This document shows, one piece after another, positions 35,246 through 44,985 of a stretch of DNA of 64,000 nt; the first letter of the stretch is position 1; each line of letters opens with the position of its first letter. Position numbers and translations under genes: made by a program. Origin of the DNA: Candidatus Desulfofervidus auxilii (GTDB lineage Bacteria; Desulfobacterota; Desulfofervidia; Desulfofervidales; Desulfofervidaceae); assembly GCF_001577525.1 (NCBI RefSeq), contig NZ_CP013015.1, positions 1,032,747 through 1,096,746 of the forward strand. Reading direction: 5' to 3'. The notes under the pieces were generated by a model. That model was not told where the DNA came from and did no database searches. It saw only the letters and a program-made list of their open reading frames with translations.

Positions 35246-37804
35246 ATGCAAGAAAGCTATAAACCTCACAAAATAGAAAAAAAATGGCAAAGTAGGTGGG
35301 AAAAAACCAAACTTTATAAAGCAAGGGAAAACTACCAAAAAAAGTATTATGTCTTAGAAATGTTCCCCTATCCTTCTGGTCGCATCCATATGGGTCATGT
35401 GCGGAATTATTGTATTGGAGATGTAATAGCTCGCTATAAAAAAATGCTGGGATTCAATGTTTTACATCCTATGGGCTGGGATGCCTTTGGACTACCTGCT
35501 GAAAATGCAGCCATTTCTCAGGGCATTCACCCTGCTAAATGGACATATGACAATATTGATTACATGCGAAGACAATTAAAAAGAATGGGATTTAGCTATG
35601 ACTGGGATAGGGAATTTGCTACTTGTGATCCCGATTATTATAAGTGGGAACAGTTGTTATTTTTAGATATGTTTGAAAGGGGTTTAGTTTATAGAAAAAA
35701 GTCTCCGGTCAACTGGTGTCCAGGCTGTAAGACTGTCTTAGCTAACGAACAAGTAGAAGAAGGCCGGTGTTGGCGTTGTGGAAGTGAAGTAGAAATAAAA
35801 CAATTAAAACAATGGTTTTTTAAAATTACGGCCTATGCAGAAGAATTGCTTTCCTATTGTGATAGATTAAAAGGGTGGCCAGAAAAAGTCTTAATTATGC
35901 AACGTAACTGGATTGGAAAAAGTAAAGGGGCAGAAATAAGGTTCCCCCTGATTAATCATCCAGGAGAAATTACCATTTTTACCACTCGTCCTGACACCAT
36001 TTATGGCGTCACCTTTATGTCTTTGGCTCCTGAACATCCTTTAGTTCAAAAGTTAACCAAAGGCACACCTCAAGAAAAGATAGTGAATCAATTTATTGAA
36101 CGTGTCAAGAAACAAACTCACTTAGAGAGAATGGCTGAAGATGTGGAAAAAGAAGGGGTATTTACAGGTGCTTATTGTCAACATCCTCTTTTAGATAAAA
36201 AAATACCTATCTATGTGGCAAATTTTGTCTTAATAGAATATGGAACAGGGGCTGTCATGGCTGTGCCAGCCCATGACCAACGGGACTTTGAATTTGCTAA
36301 AAAATACAACTTACCTATAAAAGTGGTAATTCAGCCATCAGATAGGACATTAAATCCTGAAACCATGGAGGCTGCTTACACAGAACCTGGTATCATAACC
36401 AATTCAGGTCATTTTGATGGATTGCCTAGTGAACAGGCAAAAGAAGCCATCATTCAATATCTGGAAGAAAGGGGAGTGGGCAAAAGGAAAATTAGTTATC
36501 GTTTGAGGGATTGGGGCATTTCTCGACAACGCTATTGGGGAACACCTATACCTGTCGTTTATTGCCCTAAGTGTGGAATTGTGCCTGTTCCTAAAGAGGA
36601 ATTGCCCATCATATTGCCCTTAGAAATCAATGTAAAAGAAAAAGGTGCATCAGCTTTAGCAGATTATCCTGCTTTTTTAGAAACTACCTGCCCTAAATGT
36701 GGTGGTAAGGCCAGGCGGGAGACTGACACCATGGATACCTTTGTTGAATCTTCTTGGTATTTTGCAAGATATGCCTGCCCGGATGAAAAAGCGGCTCCCT
36801 TGGACAAAAAACGTGTTGATTATTGGCTACCGGTAGATCAATATATTGGAGGTATTGAACATGCGGTATTGCACCTTCTTTATGCCCGCTTTTTTACTAA
36901 AGTATTAAGGGATTTGGGCTGGCTAAAAATAGATGAACCTTTTATAAATCTCCTTACTCAAGGAATGGTCTGTAAAGAAACCTACCGCTGTCCTGAACAC
37001 GGTTATCTAATTCCAGAAGAAGAATGTAAACAGGGAAGGTGTATTTATTGTGGCAAAAAAGTGGAAATAGGACGTCTGGAAAAGATGTCCAAATCAAAGA
37101 AGAATATTGTTGACCCTGAAAAGATGATTAATCAATATGGAGCAGATACCGTAAGATTATTTATTTTGTTTGCCGCTCCACCAGAGAGGGATTTAGAATG
37201 GAGCCCTCAGGGTGTAGAAGGCGCACATAGATTTCTACAACGCATCTGGCGACTTATTAAAGAAGTCTCACCCTCTCTTAATAATAAATCCGAAAGAAAA
37301 AATTTGGATGAAGGAGAAAAACTATTATATCGAAAAACACATCAGACTATAAAAAAGGTTACTGAACACATAGAAAGATTTCATTTCAATACTGCCATTA
37401 GTGCCCTTATGGAATTTTTCAATGTGATCACAGACTTTGTGCAAAAAAATGAGACAAAGAGGTCTTTAGTATTAAAAGATGCCATAGAAAAATTTGTTAT
37501 TTTACTTTCTCCCTTTGTTCCCCATATTACTGAAGAATTATGGCATCTGATGGGACATAAAACCTGGCTTATAGAACAGCCATGGCCTAAATGGGAAGAA
37601 GAGGCCCTCAAAGAAGAACTCCTCTTAGTGGTAATCCAAATCAATGGAAAGGTCAGAGCAAGGATGCAGGTTCCAGCAGAAATTTCTGAACAGGAGGTAA
37701 AAAAACAAGCCCTGAATCAGGAAAGAATAAAACAACTTCTCACTGGAAAAGAAGTGAAAAAAATAGTTTGGGTGCCCAAAAAACTGATAAATATTGTGGC
37801 TTGA
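35246..37804 (+). CDS. leuS: leucyl-tRNA synthetase
   Basis: A full-length 852-residue bacterial-type LeuRS. The HIGH-like motif is [15 protein letters not shown] (residue about 40). The CP1 editing domain has [12 protein letters not shown] and [15 protein letters not shown], two Cys4 zinc knuckles are visible (CPGCKTVL...CWRCG and CPKCGIVP...CPKCGG), and [12 protein letters not shown] lies near residue 615. It charges tRNA-Leu. It is the last gene of the trp-rib-nusB run; no clear terminator hairpin was found directly after it. Confidence 0.97.
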   Translation: MQESYKPHKIEKKWQSRWEKTKLYKARENYQKKYYVLEMFPYPSGRIHMGHVRNYCIGDVIARYKKMLGFNVLHPMGWDAFGLPAENAAISQGIHPAKWTYDNIDYMRRQLKRMGFSYDWDREFATCDPDYYKWEQLLFLDMFERGLVYRKKSPVNWCPGCKTVLANEQVEEGRCWRCGSEVEIKQLKQWFFKITAYAEELLSYCDRLKGWPEKVLIMQRNWIGKSKGAEIRFPLINHPGEITIFTTRPDTIYGVTFMSLAPEHPLVQKLTKGTPQEKIVNQFIERVKKQTHLERMAEDVEKEGVFTGAYCQHPLLDKKIPIYVANFVLIEYGTGAVMAVPAHDQRDFEFAKKYNLPIKVVIQPSDRTLNPETMEAAYTEPGIITNSGHFDGLPSEQAKEAIIQYLEERGVGKRKISYRLRDWGISRQRYWGTPIPVVYCPKCGIVPVPKEELPIILPLEINVKEKGASALADYPAFLETTCPKCGGKARRETDTMDTFVESSWYFARYACPDEKAAPLDKKRVDYWLPVDQYIGGIEHAVLHLLYARFFTKVLRDLGWLKIDEPFINLLTQGMVCKETYRCPEHGYLIPEEECKQGRCIYCGKKVEIGRLEKMSKSKKNIVDPEKMINQYGADTVRLFILFAAPPERDLEWSPQGVEGAHRFLQRIWRLIKEVSPSLNNKSERKNLDEGEKLLYRKTHQTIKKVTEHIERFHFNTAISALMEFFNVITDFVQKNETKRSLVLKDAIEKFVILLSPFVPHITEELWHLMGHKTWLIEQPWPKWEEEALKEELLLVVIQINGKVRARMQVPAEISEQEVKKQALNQERIKQLLTGKEVKKIVWVPKKLINIVA

Positions 37805-38137
37805 AATAGATAAATACCCAAAATCCCTGATTGATTTTTGGATAAAGCCATTTTAATTGGTTTTTATCCTTGGCTTATTTTTCAGAAAATATAAAAACAG
37901 AATAGAATACAAAAAGTTTGTAAGCCCTCAGGCAGTGAGAAATATACTTACAGAGATAGAAAACAAACTTGCAGAATCAAATGAATTAAGAAAGGAAATA
38001 GATGAGATTAAGTGTAAATTGTAGGTTTGACCCTGAATTTGCCTGGATTTGCAGTTGGGTGAAAGGTTGATGTTGTAAGTCAGACAATTTTATGGTAGAT
38101 ATTTTTTGTAAACATGGATGATTAGGAGTTTAAAAAC
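37805..38137. other. intergenic with a short coding remnant
   Basis: About 37890-38023 reads KNRIEYKKFVSPQAVRNILT, then EIENKLAESNELRKEIDEIK and a stop, a charged coiled-coil tail without start. It is probably the end of a lost gene. No other feature was seen. Confidence 0.35.
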
Positions 38138-38365
38138 ATGATTGATCGCATAGGGGTAAACAAGGAGATATTACATGGCACACCTTGTATAAAAGGCACG
38201 AGGATTCCGGTTTATTTAATCCTTGATCTTTTAGCAGGTGGAGCAACTATTGATGAAATACTGGATGACTATCCTGACCTTACTAAGGAAGACATTCAAG
38301 CGTGTGTAAAATACGCTGCCATGCTTGCTAGAGAAGAAGTGGGTGAGTTAGAAAAGGTAGCATAA
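38138..38365 (+). CDS. DUF433 antitoxin-like protein
   Basis: A 75-residue DUF433 protein (VapB-related winged-helix family): GVNKEILHGTPCIKGTRIPV followed by LLAGGATIDEILDDYPDLTK. In known TA modules these pair with DUF5615 PIN-like toxins, and precisely such a gene, though broken, starts at the very next base. It may be an orphaned antitoxin. Confidence 0.85.
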   Translation: MIDRIGVNKEILHGTPCIKGTRIPVYLILDLLAGGATIDEILDDYPDLTKEDIQACVKYAAMLAREEVGELEKVA

Positions 38366-38743
38366 GTGAAATTCCTCCTTAATGAAAATATTTCTCCTAA
38401 AACTGCAAAATTTTAAAAAAGTCTTGGGTTTGAGGCAGTTCATGTAAGGAACGTAGACTTAAGAGGAGCTTCAGACAGTGAGGTCATAAAATTTGCAAGG
38501 GGAAATGGACTTATCCTTATTACAGTAGATAAAGGATTTACAAACATTCTTCATTATCCTCCAAACACTCACCATGGTATTATTAGACTAAAGTTGAAAT
38601 ACATGCCATCAAAGATAGTCCATAGTGTTTTAGAAAGATTTTTCAAAGCTGTTAGGATGGAAGAAATAAAAGGAAACATAATTATTTTAGAAAAAGACCG
38701 TTTTAGAATAAGGAAAAAGCAAGATACTAACTCATTTATCTAA
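38366..38743 (+). pseudogene. DUF5615 PIN-like toxin with in-frame stop
   Basis: The frame starts GTG directly after the antitoxin stop. It reads KFLLNENISPKTAKF, a TAA at 38414-38416, then KSLGFEAVHVRNVDLRGASD and LILITVDKGFTNILH (the acidic PIN-like residues) to 38743. Only the stop codon interrupts an otherwise intact 125-residue toxin. A single substitution would restore it, so inactivation is recent, or the stop is read through. Confidence 0.8.
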
Positions 38744-38839
38744 CTTCATTTATCAATACATCTTTCAAGTCTGCTTTGACTGAAGGTAAAACTTAATTTA
38801 CCAATTTACTCATCCACAAGAGCTATCGCAATCTCTTCC

Positions 38840-38977
38840 TAAAGCAGTGAATTAGTGAATTAGTTAACCCCCCTATTTGTAACTCTAAGCCTTTAAGTCA
38901 GCCTTTTCTAACTCACTAAATCACTAGTCACTTCAGCCCTTTAGGGCTGCTGTCGCAATCCCCTCAAATCGGGTTAA
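38840..38977 (+). repeat. CRISPR leader copy A with partial repeat
   Basis: A variant of the array-3 leader (AAAGCAGTGAATTAGTGAAT to AGCCCTTTAGGGCTGCT), followed by the first about 25 bases of the repeat (38952-38977), which then decays. It is the outermost of three leader copies before array 3. Confidence 0.75.
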
Positions 38978-39021
38978 GAGGTTGGTGGGGAATAGTAGAT
39001 ATGTGATTCTTTAATAAATAT

Positions 39022-39276
39022 TCATACAATTGCAGATTTGTGAAAAACAGCCACCGGTACAGTGATTGTTTTATCCCACTTTTGTTTTGTTTTAACCATA
39101 TGCTCAATTATTTTTGCCACTTCTGCTGTAAGAAACTTTTCTCCGCATTGCTGGCAAACACCTACAGGAACATTTTCAAAGAGATACAATTGCCCTTTAT
39201 AACGATATTCTAATTCCACTCTTTGCTCTTTCACTTCCCCTCCACAAAACGAGCAATCTCCATAGTTATGAGCCAT
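39022..39276 (-). CDS. YgiT-type zinc-finger antitoxin
   Basis: An 84-residue protein. I start at 39276 because AAGGAG precedes that ATG at the right distance; the open frame extends 11 codons further. Two CxxC pairs (CSFCGG and VCQQCGEKF) form the zinc finger of YgiT/MqsA N-terminal-type proteins, followed by a helix. It lacks the MqsA HTH domain. It overlaps the upstream DUF4258 gene by 11 bases, forming a toxin-antitoxin pair. Confidence 0.78.
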   Translation of the reverse strand: MAHNYGDCSFCGGEVKEQRVELEYRYKGQLYLFENVPVGVCQQCGEKFLTAEVAKIIEHMVKTKQKWDKTITVPVAVFHKSAIV

Positions 39277-39589
39277 TTTTTTCTCCTTTTGCTCTTGTTT
39301 TTTCATCAATCCATTTTGGCGCCTTGGGAATATATACTGTTATTATTCTAATCCATCCTGTTTTTGTATAACCACAGACAATATGTATGGGGCGTCCTTT
39401 TGAATAACCTAAAATAAGACAACTTGGTCCTCTTGGATCATGAACATACTCTTCTAAAATTTCACCATTTAAAATAGCTGTTTCTAAATCATGTATATCT
39501 ATATCTTCAGCATATCTTTCTTTTTCTGCATGATAACTAATTTCATATTCACCTGATTTTATCTTTGTCTGAATTTTTTTAATATCCAT
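39266..39589 (-). CDS. DUF4258 toxin-like protein
   Basis: A 107-residue DUF4258 protein with a RelE/MqsR-like fold. YEISYHAEKERYAEDI is the family's His motif, followed by LETAILNGEILEEY, SCLILGYSKGRPIHIV and IRIITVYIPKAPKW. Such proteins are the toxin partners of YgiT-type zinc-finger proteins, predicted ribonucleases. It is upstream of and overlaps that antitoxin. Confidence 0.8.
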   Translation of the reverse strand: MDIKKIQTKIKSGEYEISYHAEKERYAEDIDIHDLETAILNGEILEEYVHDPRGPSCLILGYSKGRPIHIVCGYTKTGWIRIITVYIPKAPKWIDEKTRAKGEKNGS

Positions 39590-39679
39590 TTAACTCAAAT
39601 TAAATTTAAATGTTTTTTAACATTCTGGCAAGTTTTTATAACCATTCCCCAGCCAGCTGTTTTCCATCAAATCGGGTCA

Positions 39680-40048
39680 GCTAAAGCAGAGAGTTAGACA
39701 CAAGTGAGTTAGTGAATTAGTTAACCCCCCTCTATTTGCAACTCTAAGCCTTTAAGTCAGCCTTTTCTAACTCACTAAATCACTAGTCACTAGTCACTTC
39801 AGCCCTTTAGGGCTGCTGTCGCAATCCCCTCAAATCGGGTCAATGTTTCTAAATAAACGTTAACACGTTAGAACGTTAAAACGTTCACACGTTATCCTCA
39901 AATCGGGTCAGCTAAAGCAGAGAGTTAGACACAAGTGAGTTAGTGAATTAGTTAACCCCCCTCTATTTGCAACTCTAAGCCTTTAAGTCAGCCTTTTCTA
40001 ACTCACTAAATCACTAGTCACTAGTCACTTCAGCCCTTTAGGGCTGCT
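39680..40048 (+). repeat. tandem duplicated CRISPR leader (copies B and C)
   Basis: Leader copies at 39680-39817 and 39911-40048 are essentially identical over 138 bp and lie 231 bp apart. Each ends AGCCCTTTAGGGCTGCT right before a repeat. The unit duplicated in tandem comprises leader, one truncated repeat, the 45-bp ACGTT element and a repeat stub. Only copy C abuts the long array. Confidence 0.88.
39851..39895 (+). repeat. 45-bp ACGTT-periodic insert, copy 1
   Basis: Begins AAATAAACGTTAACACGTTA, with ACGTT every 8 bp, five times. It occupies the place of a repeat end plus spacer. Identical copies lie at 40539, 49490 and 51159. Confidence 0.9.
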
Positions 40049-40538
40049 GTCGCAATCCCCTCAAATCGGGTCAATGTTTCTTACAGAGAACAAGACGCAC
40101 TCGCTCGCAAGCTTGCTTTAGAAAGTCGCAATCCCCTCAAATCGGGTCAATGTTTCTTACATTTTGATTGTTGCAATTATGGTTGCTACACAGAACTGTC
40201 GCCTGGTCGCAATCCCCTCAAATCGGGTCAATGTTTCTTACCGGGCACATCACCGCCATGCGCCAACTCCTGGGCAAAAGTCGCAATCCCCTCAAATCGG
40301 GTCAATGTTTCTTACTCTGAGCTGCGGAAGGGGGTGGTAGGTGTGCGCTACGTCGCAATCCCCTCAAATCGGGTCAATGTTTCTTACTTAGGATAACCTG
40401 TGCTTACAGCCTTTTCACTGCCACTAGCGTCGCAATCCCCTCAAATCGGGTCAATGTTTCTTACACATCTGAGGTAGCTAATAAAGCGTGGTTTATTCAG
40501 TTGAGGTCGCAATCCCCTCAAATCGGGTCAATGTTTCT

Positions 40539-40583
40539 AAATAAACGTTAACACGTTAGAACGTTAAAACGTTCACACGTTAT
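40539..40583 (+). repeat. 45-bp ACGTT-periodic insert, copy 2
   Basis: Within array 3, between a repeat lacking its last three bases and a repeat lacking its first ten. Confidence 0.92.
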
Positions 40584-41579
40584 CCTCAAATCGGGTCAAT
40601 GTTTCTTACGGGGTGATACTATGAAAAGAGAAATGCTGATGGATGGTCGCAATCCCCTCAAATCGGGTCAATGTTTCTTACTTGATGAAGAAAAAGAATT
40701 ATTAGCATTTGCTACGTCGCAATCCCCTCAAATCGGGTCAATGTTTCTTACGAAGAATCAAAGTTGAATTTGACGGCGAAAGTGGCCGGTCGCAATCCCC
40801 TCAAATCGGGTCAATGTTTCTTACTACGTATTTGCCAGCCAAATAAATAAAAGGGAGGAGGGTCGCAATCCCCTCAAATCGGGTCAATGTTTCTTACTTA
40901 AAAGGCACTTCCCAAAGGCAAAGTTTAAAATAAAAACAGTCGCAATCCCCTCAAATCGGGTCAATGTTTCTTACTTACGCACTACCTGAAAAACTAAAGC
41001 CTGATAAAGTGGCAGCGTCGCAATCCCCTCAAATCGGGTCAATGTTTCTTACGAGGTGAGGAGATGAAGAAGTGTTTACGGTGTGGCTGTCGCAATCCCC
41101 TCAAATCGGGTCAATGTTTCTTACCCGTGCCTACCGTGGCGGGATATAAAACAACGGTGGGAATAAAGTCGCAATCCCCTCAAATCGGGTCAATGTTTCT
41201 TACGAAGCAGTAATAACGAAAAAAGGCAATCTCAAAAAACGTCGCAATCCCCTCAAATCGGGTCAATGTTTCTTACGGTCTATGAAGAGGTCGTAGATAG
41301 AGCCAGTTACAATAAGTCGCAATCCCCTCAAATCGGGTCAATGTTTCTTACAGAAATTGATTGGCCTGAAAGTTTAAACGACGCAATTCAGTCGCAATCC
41401 CCTCAAATCGGGTCAATGTTTCTTACAGGAAATTCAAAATAAAATCAATCAGCTTGACCACCAAGTCGCAATCCCCTCAAATCGGGTCAATGTTTCTTAC
41501 AAGTAAGGGAAATTTACAGAATAAGAAAACAAGATACATTAGCGTCGCAATCCCCTCAAATCGGGTCAATGTTTCTTAC

Positions 41580-41870
41580 AGCACCCATCTTTTCTTACGG
41601 ATTATAGGAAACTTAACACCCCTTTTTCGGGAACCTCATTATTTCTATGGTTGCCTTTTTCCTATTTAACATACCTACCCCAGTAACTCCCCAAAAAACC
41701 ATCAAAAATTCCCTTCGGGAACCTCTATGGTTTTTAGGGCACTTAGGAACACAAAGAAGGTTCCCGCAATTTTTTCCTATTCAGTTGTCAAAAGAGCTTA
41801 ATTCTCTGAAACTTAATAGCATAATTTTTAATTTAAGACAAGAGAAATTTTATTTCCAAAACCGTAATAA
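41580..41870 (+). repeat. array-3 trailer, duplicated at 52 kb
   Basis: The sequence after the last repeat (AGCACCCATCTTTTCTTACG onward, with two GGGAACCTC motifs) recurs at 52175-52460 with few changes. No gene. The remainder to 42101 is noncoding, with palindromes. Confidence 0.8.
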
Positions 41871-41910
41871 CTCTAAAAGAAAACCCACAAATATTTTATT
41901 TAAGACCGTG

Positions 41911-41980
41911 CCTGTCTGCCAAACAGGCAGGCCTTCCTGTCGGTAGACACGGCCGTCAGGCAGGGGCAGACAGGTCTGTG
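41911..41980. repeat. cluster of dispersed palindromes
   Basis: CCTGTCTGCC AAACAGGCAGG at 41911-41931, followed by a related arm set to about 41975 (CCTGTCGG, CCGTCAGGCAGG, GCAGACAGG). Two or more family members are nested. Confidence 0.5.
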
Positions 41981-42101
41981 AGCGGAGATGTTAGAATAAA
42001 AAATCAATCGCGGATTTTGGGAAATTTTAGTTTTTGTGTGAAAAGTTTTATGGTATAGAAATCTTAAGAAATTAAGTTCAAAATAGAAAAAGAGTAGCAG
42101 A

Positions 42102-42497
42102 TTGAAGTTCATCTTAGACCACTTAGCTATTGGAAGTTATGAAGAGGCCTTAAGGCCATCTTCTGAGATTACGGCTCTATTAAACGTGGCAAAGGAAAAG
42201 GATTTAAAAACAAGCCTTCTTTATCATAAAGTTCCCATTATTGATATGCAACCTATTCCATCAGCCCAGATGTTAGAGGCCGCCAAATGGATTCAGAAAC
42301 ACATTAGTAAGCACATTATCATGGTCTTTTGCAATGCTGGGATTGGACGTTCTCCTTCGGTGGTAATAGGCTATCTTTGCTGTTTTCTTAATTATGGTTT
42401 TGGTGAAGCAATAGAATATGTGGCAAAAAGAAAATCAGATATTTCTATTCTTCCCAATCTATTGAGGACTATTGAAGAAGTAAAAGCAGAGATTTAG
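42102..42497 (+). CDS. dual-specificity protein phosphatase
   Basis: A 131-residue phosphatase with the signature VFCNAGIGRSPSVVIGYL (C-x5-R-S). The general-acid region lies in VPIIDMQPIPSAQMLEAAKW, and LGSY-like start motif LDHLAIGSYEEA is present. It dephosphorylates Ser/Thr/Tyr or related substrates. It starts with TTG (42102) behind a modest AAAGAG. It overlaps no gene and is followed four bases later by a nucleotidyltransferase, probably co-transcribed. Confidence 0.85.
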   Translation: MKFILDHLAIGSYEEALRPSSEITALLNVAKEKDLKTSLLYHKVPIIDMQPIPSAQMLEAAKWIQKHISKHIIMVFCNAGIGRSPSVVIGYLCCFLNYGFGEAIEYVAKRKSDISILPNLLRTIEEVKAEI

Positions 42498-42501
42498 TTA
42501 T

Positions 42502-43212
42502 ATGAAAGGTTTAATCCTAGCAGCAGGTTTGGGTAAAAGACTCAGACCCATAACAGAATCAATTCCCAAGGCATTAATTTCAGTAGGAGGAAAGCCCTTG
42601 ATTACTTACCCACTTTTAAAATTAAAGAAGGCAGGCATAAAGACCATAGGAATTGTGATCAGGCCTGAAGATTATTCAAAGTTTAAATCCCGTTTAAGAT
42701 TTTCTGGATTGAAAATTGAATATATATTTCAAAAGTTACCTCAAGGTACGGCAAAAGCGCTGGAATGTGCTAAAGATTTTATTTCAGACAATAAGTTTTT
42801 ATTATGTTGGTGTGATTTCTTGAGTCCCTTTGATTACAAGAAGCTGATTGAAGAACATCTCAACTTTAAACCCACAGCTACTATTTTGATAAACAAGGAA
42901 AAAGACCCCTCAGGTAGTGCTCAGGTGCTTTTTAAATGCCCCTATATCACTAAAATTGTAGAGAAACCTTCAAAGCAATTCTCTTTATGGGGATCAACCG
43001 GACTCTTAGCCCTTGAGCCTGAAGTATTTTCTATTATTCCCAAAATTAAACCATCTGCTCAAGGAGAGTATCATGTCGCTGATGTCCTTCAATATCTTAT
43101 TGATCAGGGGAAAAAGGTGAGATTTGTAAAACTTGATACCTGGCGAATAAATGTAAATACTTTTGAAGACTTAAAGTGGGCTGAATTTAAAATCACAATT
43201 GAAAAATTGTAG
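42502..43212 (+). CDS. sugar-1-phosphate nucleotidyltransferase
   Basis: A 236-residue NTP transferase. The N-terminal signature is LILAAGLGKRLRPITESIPKAL with the catalytic Arg and Lys. CWCDFLSPFD holds a metal-binding Asp, and KIVEKPSKQFSLWGSTGLLAL is the sugar-binding segment. It makes an NDP-sugar from a sugar-1-phosphate, likely for surface polysaccharide. It lacks a C-terminal left-handed beta helix. Together with the phosphatase upstream it is a two-gene island between CRISPR elements. Confidence 0.85.
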   Translation: MKGLILAAGLGKRLRPITESIPKALISVGGKPLITYPLLKLKKAGIKTIGIVIRPEDYSKFKSRLRFSGLKIEYIFQKLPQGTAKALECAKDFISDNKFLLCWCDFLSPFDYKKLIEEHLNFKPTATILINKEKDPSGSAQVLFKCPYITKIVEKPSKQFSLWGSTGLLALEPEVFSIIPKIKPSAQGEYHVADVLQYLIDQGKKVRFVKLDTWRINVNTFEDLKWAEFKITIEKL

Positions 43213-43284
43213 GTGATTACCTTGAAGAAAGTATGTTAAGAAGATACAATGAAAAAATCAATTTGAAAAATTTGAAATAGAGTC

Positions 43285-43674
43285 ATGCCCAATATATACC
43301 TCATCTTTTCCCATAAATTGACCTCTGAGCAGGAAAAGGATTTAAGGCAAAACTGGCAGGTGGAAAAATTTATTGCTTTGCCAGAGCATTTGCAGGAGTT
43401 ATGGTCAAACATTCCACCAGATTTGCCTGAATTAAATTGCTATTTAGAACCCATTAAACACTGGCTTAAAGAAAATGCCAGGTCAGGTGACTTGGTTTTA
43501 ATTCAGGGGGATTTTGGTGCTGTTTATATCGTGGTGAATTATGCCTTTAAATTGCGCCTTATCCCGGTTTATGCTACCACTGAAAGGCTTATAAAGAAGG
43601 AGGTTTCTTCCAAAGGTGAGGTGGCTTTGAGCAGAATCTTTCGGCACAAGATATTCAGGGTTTATGGGAGATAA
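43285..43674 (+). CDS. csx20: Csx20-like CRISPR ancillary protein
   Basis: A 129-residue protein with the Csx20 pattern: YLIFSHKLTSEQEKDL, ELWSNIPPDLPEL and SGDLVLIQGDFGAVYIVVNY followed by LIPVYATTER. The family has a CARF-like core, and by genomic association it has been proposed to be a ring nuclease that degrades cyclic oligoadenylate. It lies directly before a CARF-HEPN nuclease gene and begins the adaptation operon (43285-48258). Its substrate is not proven by sequence. Confidence 0.8.
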   Translation: MPNIYLIFSHKLTSEQEKDLRQNWQVEKFIALPEHLQELWSNIPPDLPELNCYLEPIKHWLKENARSGDLVLIQGDFGAVYIVVNYAFKLRLIPVYATTERLIKKEVSSKGEVALSRIFRHKIFRVYGR

Positions 43675-43676
43675 GG

Positions 43677-44957
43677 ATGGGAAGGAAGTTTTTGAGTTTT
43701 CTAGGGACAACTAAATATGTTCCCGCAAATTATTCTTTTCAAGCTCAAAAAGTTGATAATGTTACCTTTGTCCAAGAAGCACTTGTTCAAATCTTTTGTA
43801 AAGATTGGAATAAAGATGATAAAATTTGCATTTTTTGCACAAAAGATGCTCAAGATAAAAACTGGGAAGATAAAGACAAATCTGAAAAAGCGAATTTTGA
43901 TAAAGGCTTATATTCTCGTTTGCTGTCTTTAAATTTAAGGCCTAACATAGAAAAAGTGGATATTCCTGAAGGGAAAACAGAAGAGGAGATTTTAGCAATT
44001 TTTGAGAGAGTCTTTAATGCACTTAAAGAAAATGACTCTATTACTTTTGATATCACTCATTCATTTCGTTCTCTGCCAATGCTTAACCTAGTTGTGCTTA
44101 ATTATGCTAAGTTTTTAAAAAATATTCAAATTGAAGGTATATATTACGGAGCATTTGAGGTTTTAGGGCATCCTGGAGGGGTTGAAAAAAACATTCCTCT
44201 TGAAAAAAGAAATGCCCCTATTTTTGACCTTACACCTTATGCTGAATTACTTGAATGGAGCTGGGCGGTATCGGATTTTGTCAAATATGGCCAAACACTG
44301 AGATTAAAAGAGCTGGTTGAAGAAAAAACAAGACCTCTCTTGGCTGAAACTAAGGGTAAAAATGTGTCAGCAAAAGATTTAAAAACATTAGCAGAAAGAT
44401 TGAATGAACTTGCTAATAATATTCTTTGTAATAGAGGATATGGAATTACGAAACAAAATAATTTTAATGCACTTATTGATAACATCCAGAGAACAGAGTT
44501 GATTCCTCCTTTTAAACCACTTTTAGAAAAAATCAAAACAAAAACAAAAGATTTTAGGACAGATGATGTAAAAAATGGTTTTATAGCTGCTAAATGGTGC
44601 TATGAACATGGACTTATTCCACAAGGTATAACTATTTTACAAGAAACGATTATTTCTCTTTTTTGTAAAGGAAATGAATTAAATATAAGGGATAAGCGAG
44701 ATAGAGAATTTATTTCTGCGTGTCTTAATGTGGGAGATAAACCTCAAATTAGATTAAGAGATATCTTAGAAGAAAGAAAAAAAGAGGCAGAAAAAATTAT
44801 AAACACCATACCCAAAGAAATTCCTAAGTTGTTTAGAGATTTAACTGGTGCAAGAAATGACATTAATCATGGTGGTTTTAATAAAGATGCACGAAAGTAT
44901 CAAAAATTTTATCAGCAATTAAATAAATTCTTGCAAGAAGCAGAAAAATTATTTTGA
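43677..44957 (+). CDS. CARF-HEPN ribonuclease (Csx1/Csx2 family, TM1812-like)
   Basis: A 426-residue protein. The N-terminal CARF domain has KFLSFLGTTKY, FDITHSFRSLPML (ligand loop) and EGIYYGAFE. The C-terminal HEPN domain carries the R-x4-H ribonuclease motif in GARNDINHGG (Arg393-His398). Proteins of this family are activated by cyclic oligoadenylate from Cas10 and then degrade RNA nonspecifically. The activating signal would have to come from the GGDD-bearing Cas10 at 53188, since the other Cas10 lacks the motif. The start is three bases after the csx20 stop. Confidence 0.9.
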   Translation: MGRKFLSFLGTTKYVPANYSFQAQKVDNVTFVQEALVQIFCKDWNKDDKICIFCTKDAQDKNWEDKDKSEKANFDKGLYSRLLSLNLRPNIEKVDIPEGKTEEEILAIFERVFNALKENDSITFDITHSFRSLPMLNLVVLNYAKFLKNIQIEGIYYGAFEVLGHPGGVEKNIPLEKRNAPIFDLTPYAELLEWSWAVSDFVKYGQTLRLKELVEEKTRPLLAETKGKNVSAKDLKTLAERLNELANNILCNRGYGITKQNNFNALIDNIQRTELIPPFKPLLEKIKTKTKDFRTDDVKNGFIAAKWCYEHGLIPQGITILQETIISLFCKGNELNIRDKRDREFISACLNVGDKPQIRLRDILEERKKEAEKIINTIPKEIPKLFRDLTGARNDINHGGFNKDARKYQKFYQQLNKFLQEAEKLF

Positions 44958-44985
44958 ACTTAAAATTTTTTTTAATCTTTCCGTT

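Larger units (their letters stand above)
39818..41579 (+). CRISPR. CRISPR array 3, about 21 repeats
   Basis: A 36-bp repeat beginning GTCGCAATCCCCTCAAATCG and ending AATGTTTCTTAC. Nineteen full copies run from 40049 to 41579, spacers mostly 36-43 bp. Two partial copies (40506-40538 and 40584-40609) flank an identical-in-four-places 45-bp insert. One further partial copy at 39818-39850 belongs to the duplicated leader unit. The leader is on the left. Spacers are all different by eye. One spacer near 41061 reads as the start of a short Cys-rich ORF (ATGAAGAAGTGTTTACGGTG), consistent with capture from a gene start. Confidence 0.97.

Noticed and set aside
41454..41946. ORFs of 71 and 99 codons at the end of array 3
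   Set aside because: They are translations of repeats, spacers and trailer DNA; the first contains the repeat-derived peptide SQSPQIGSMFLT more than once.
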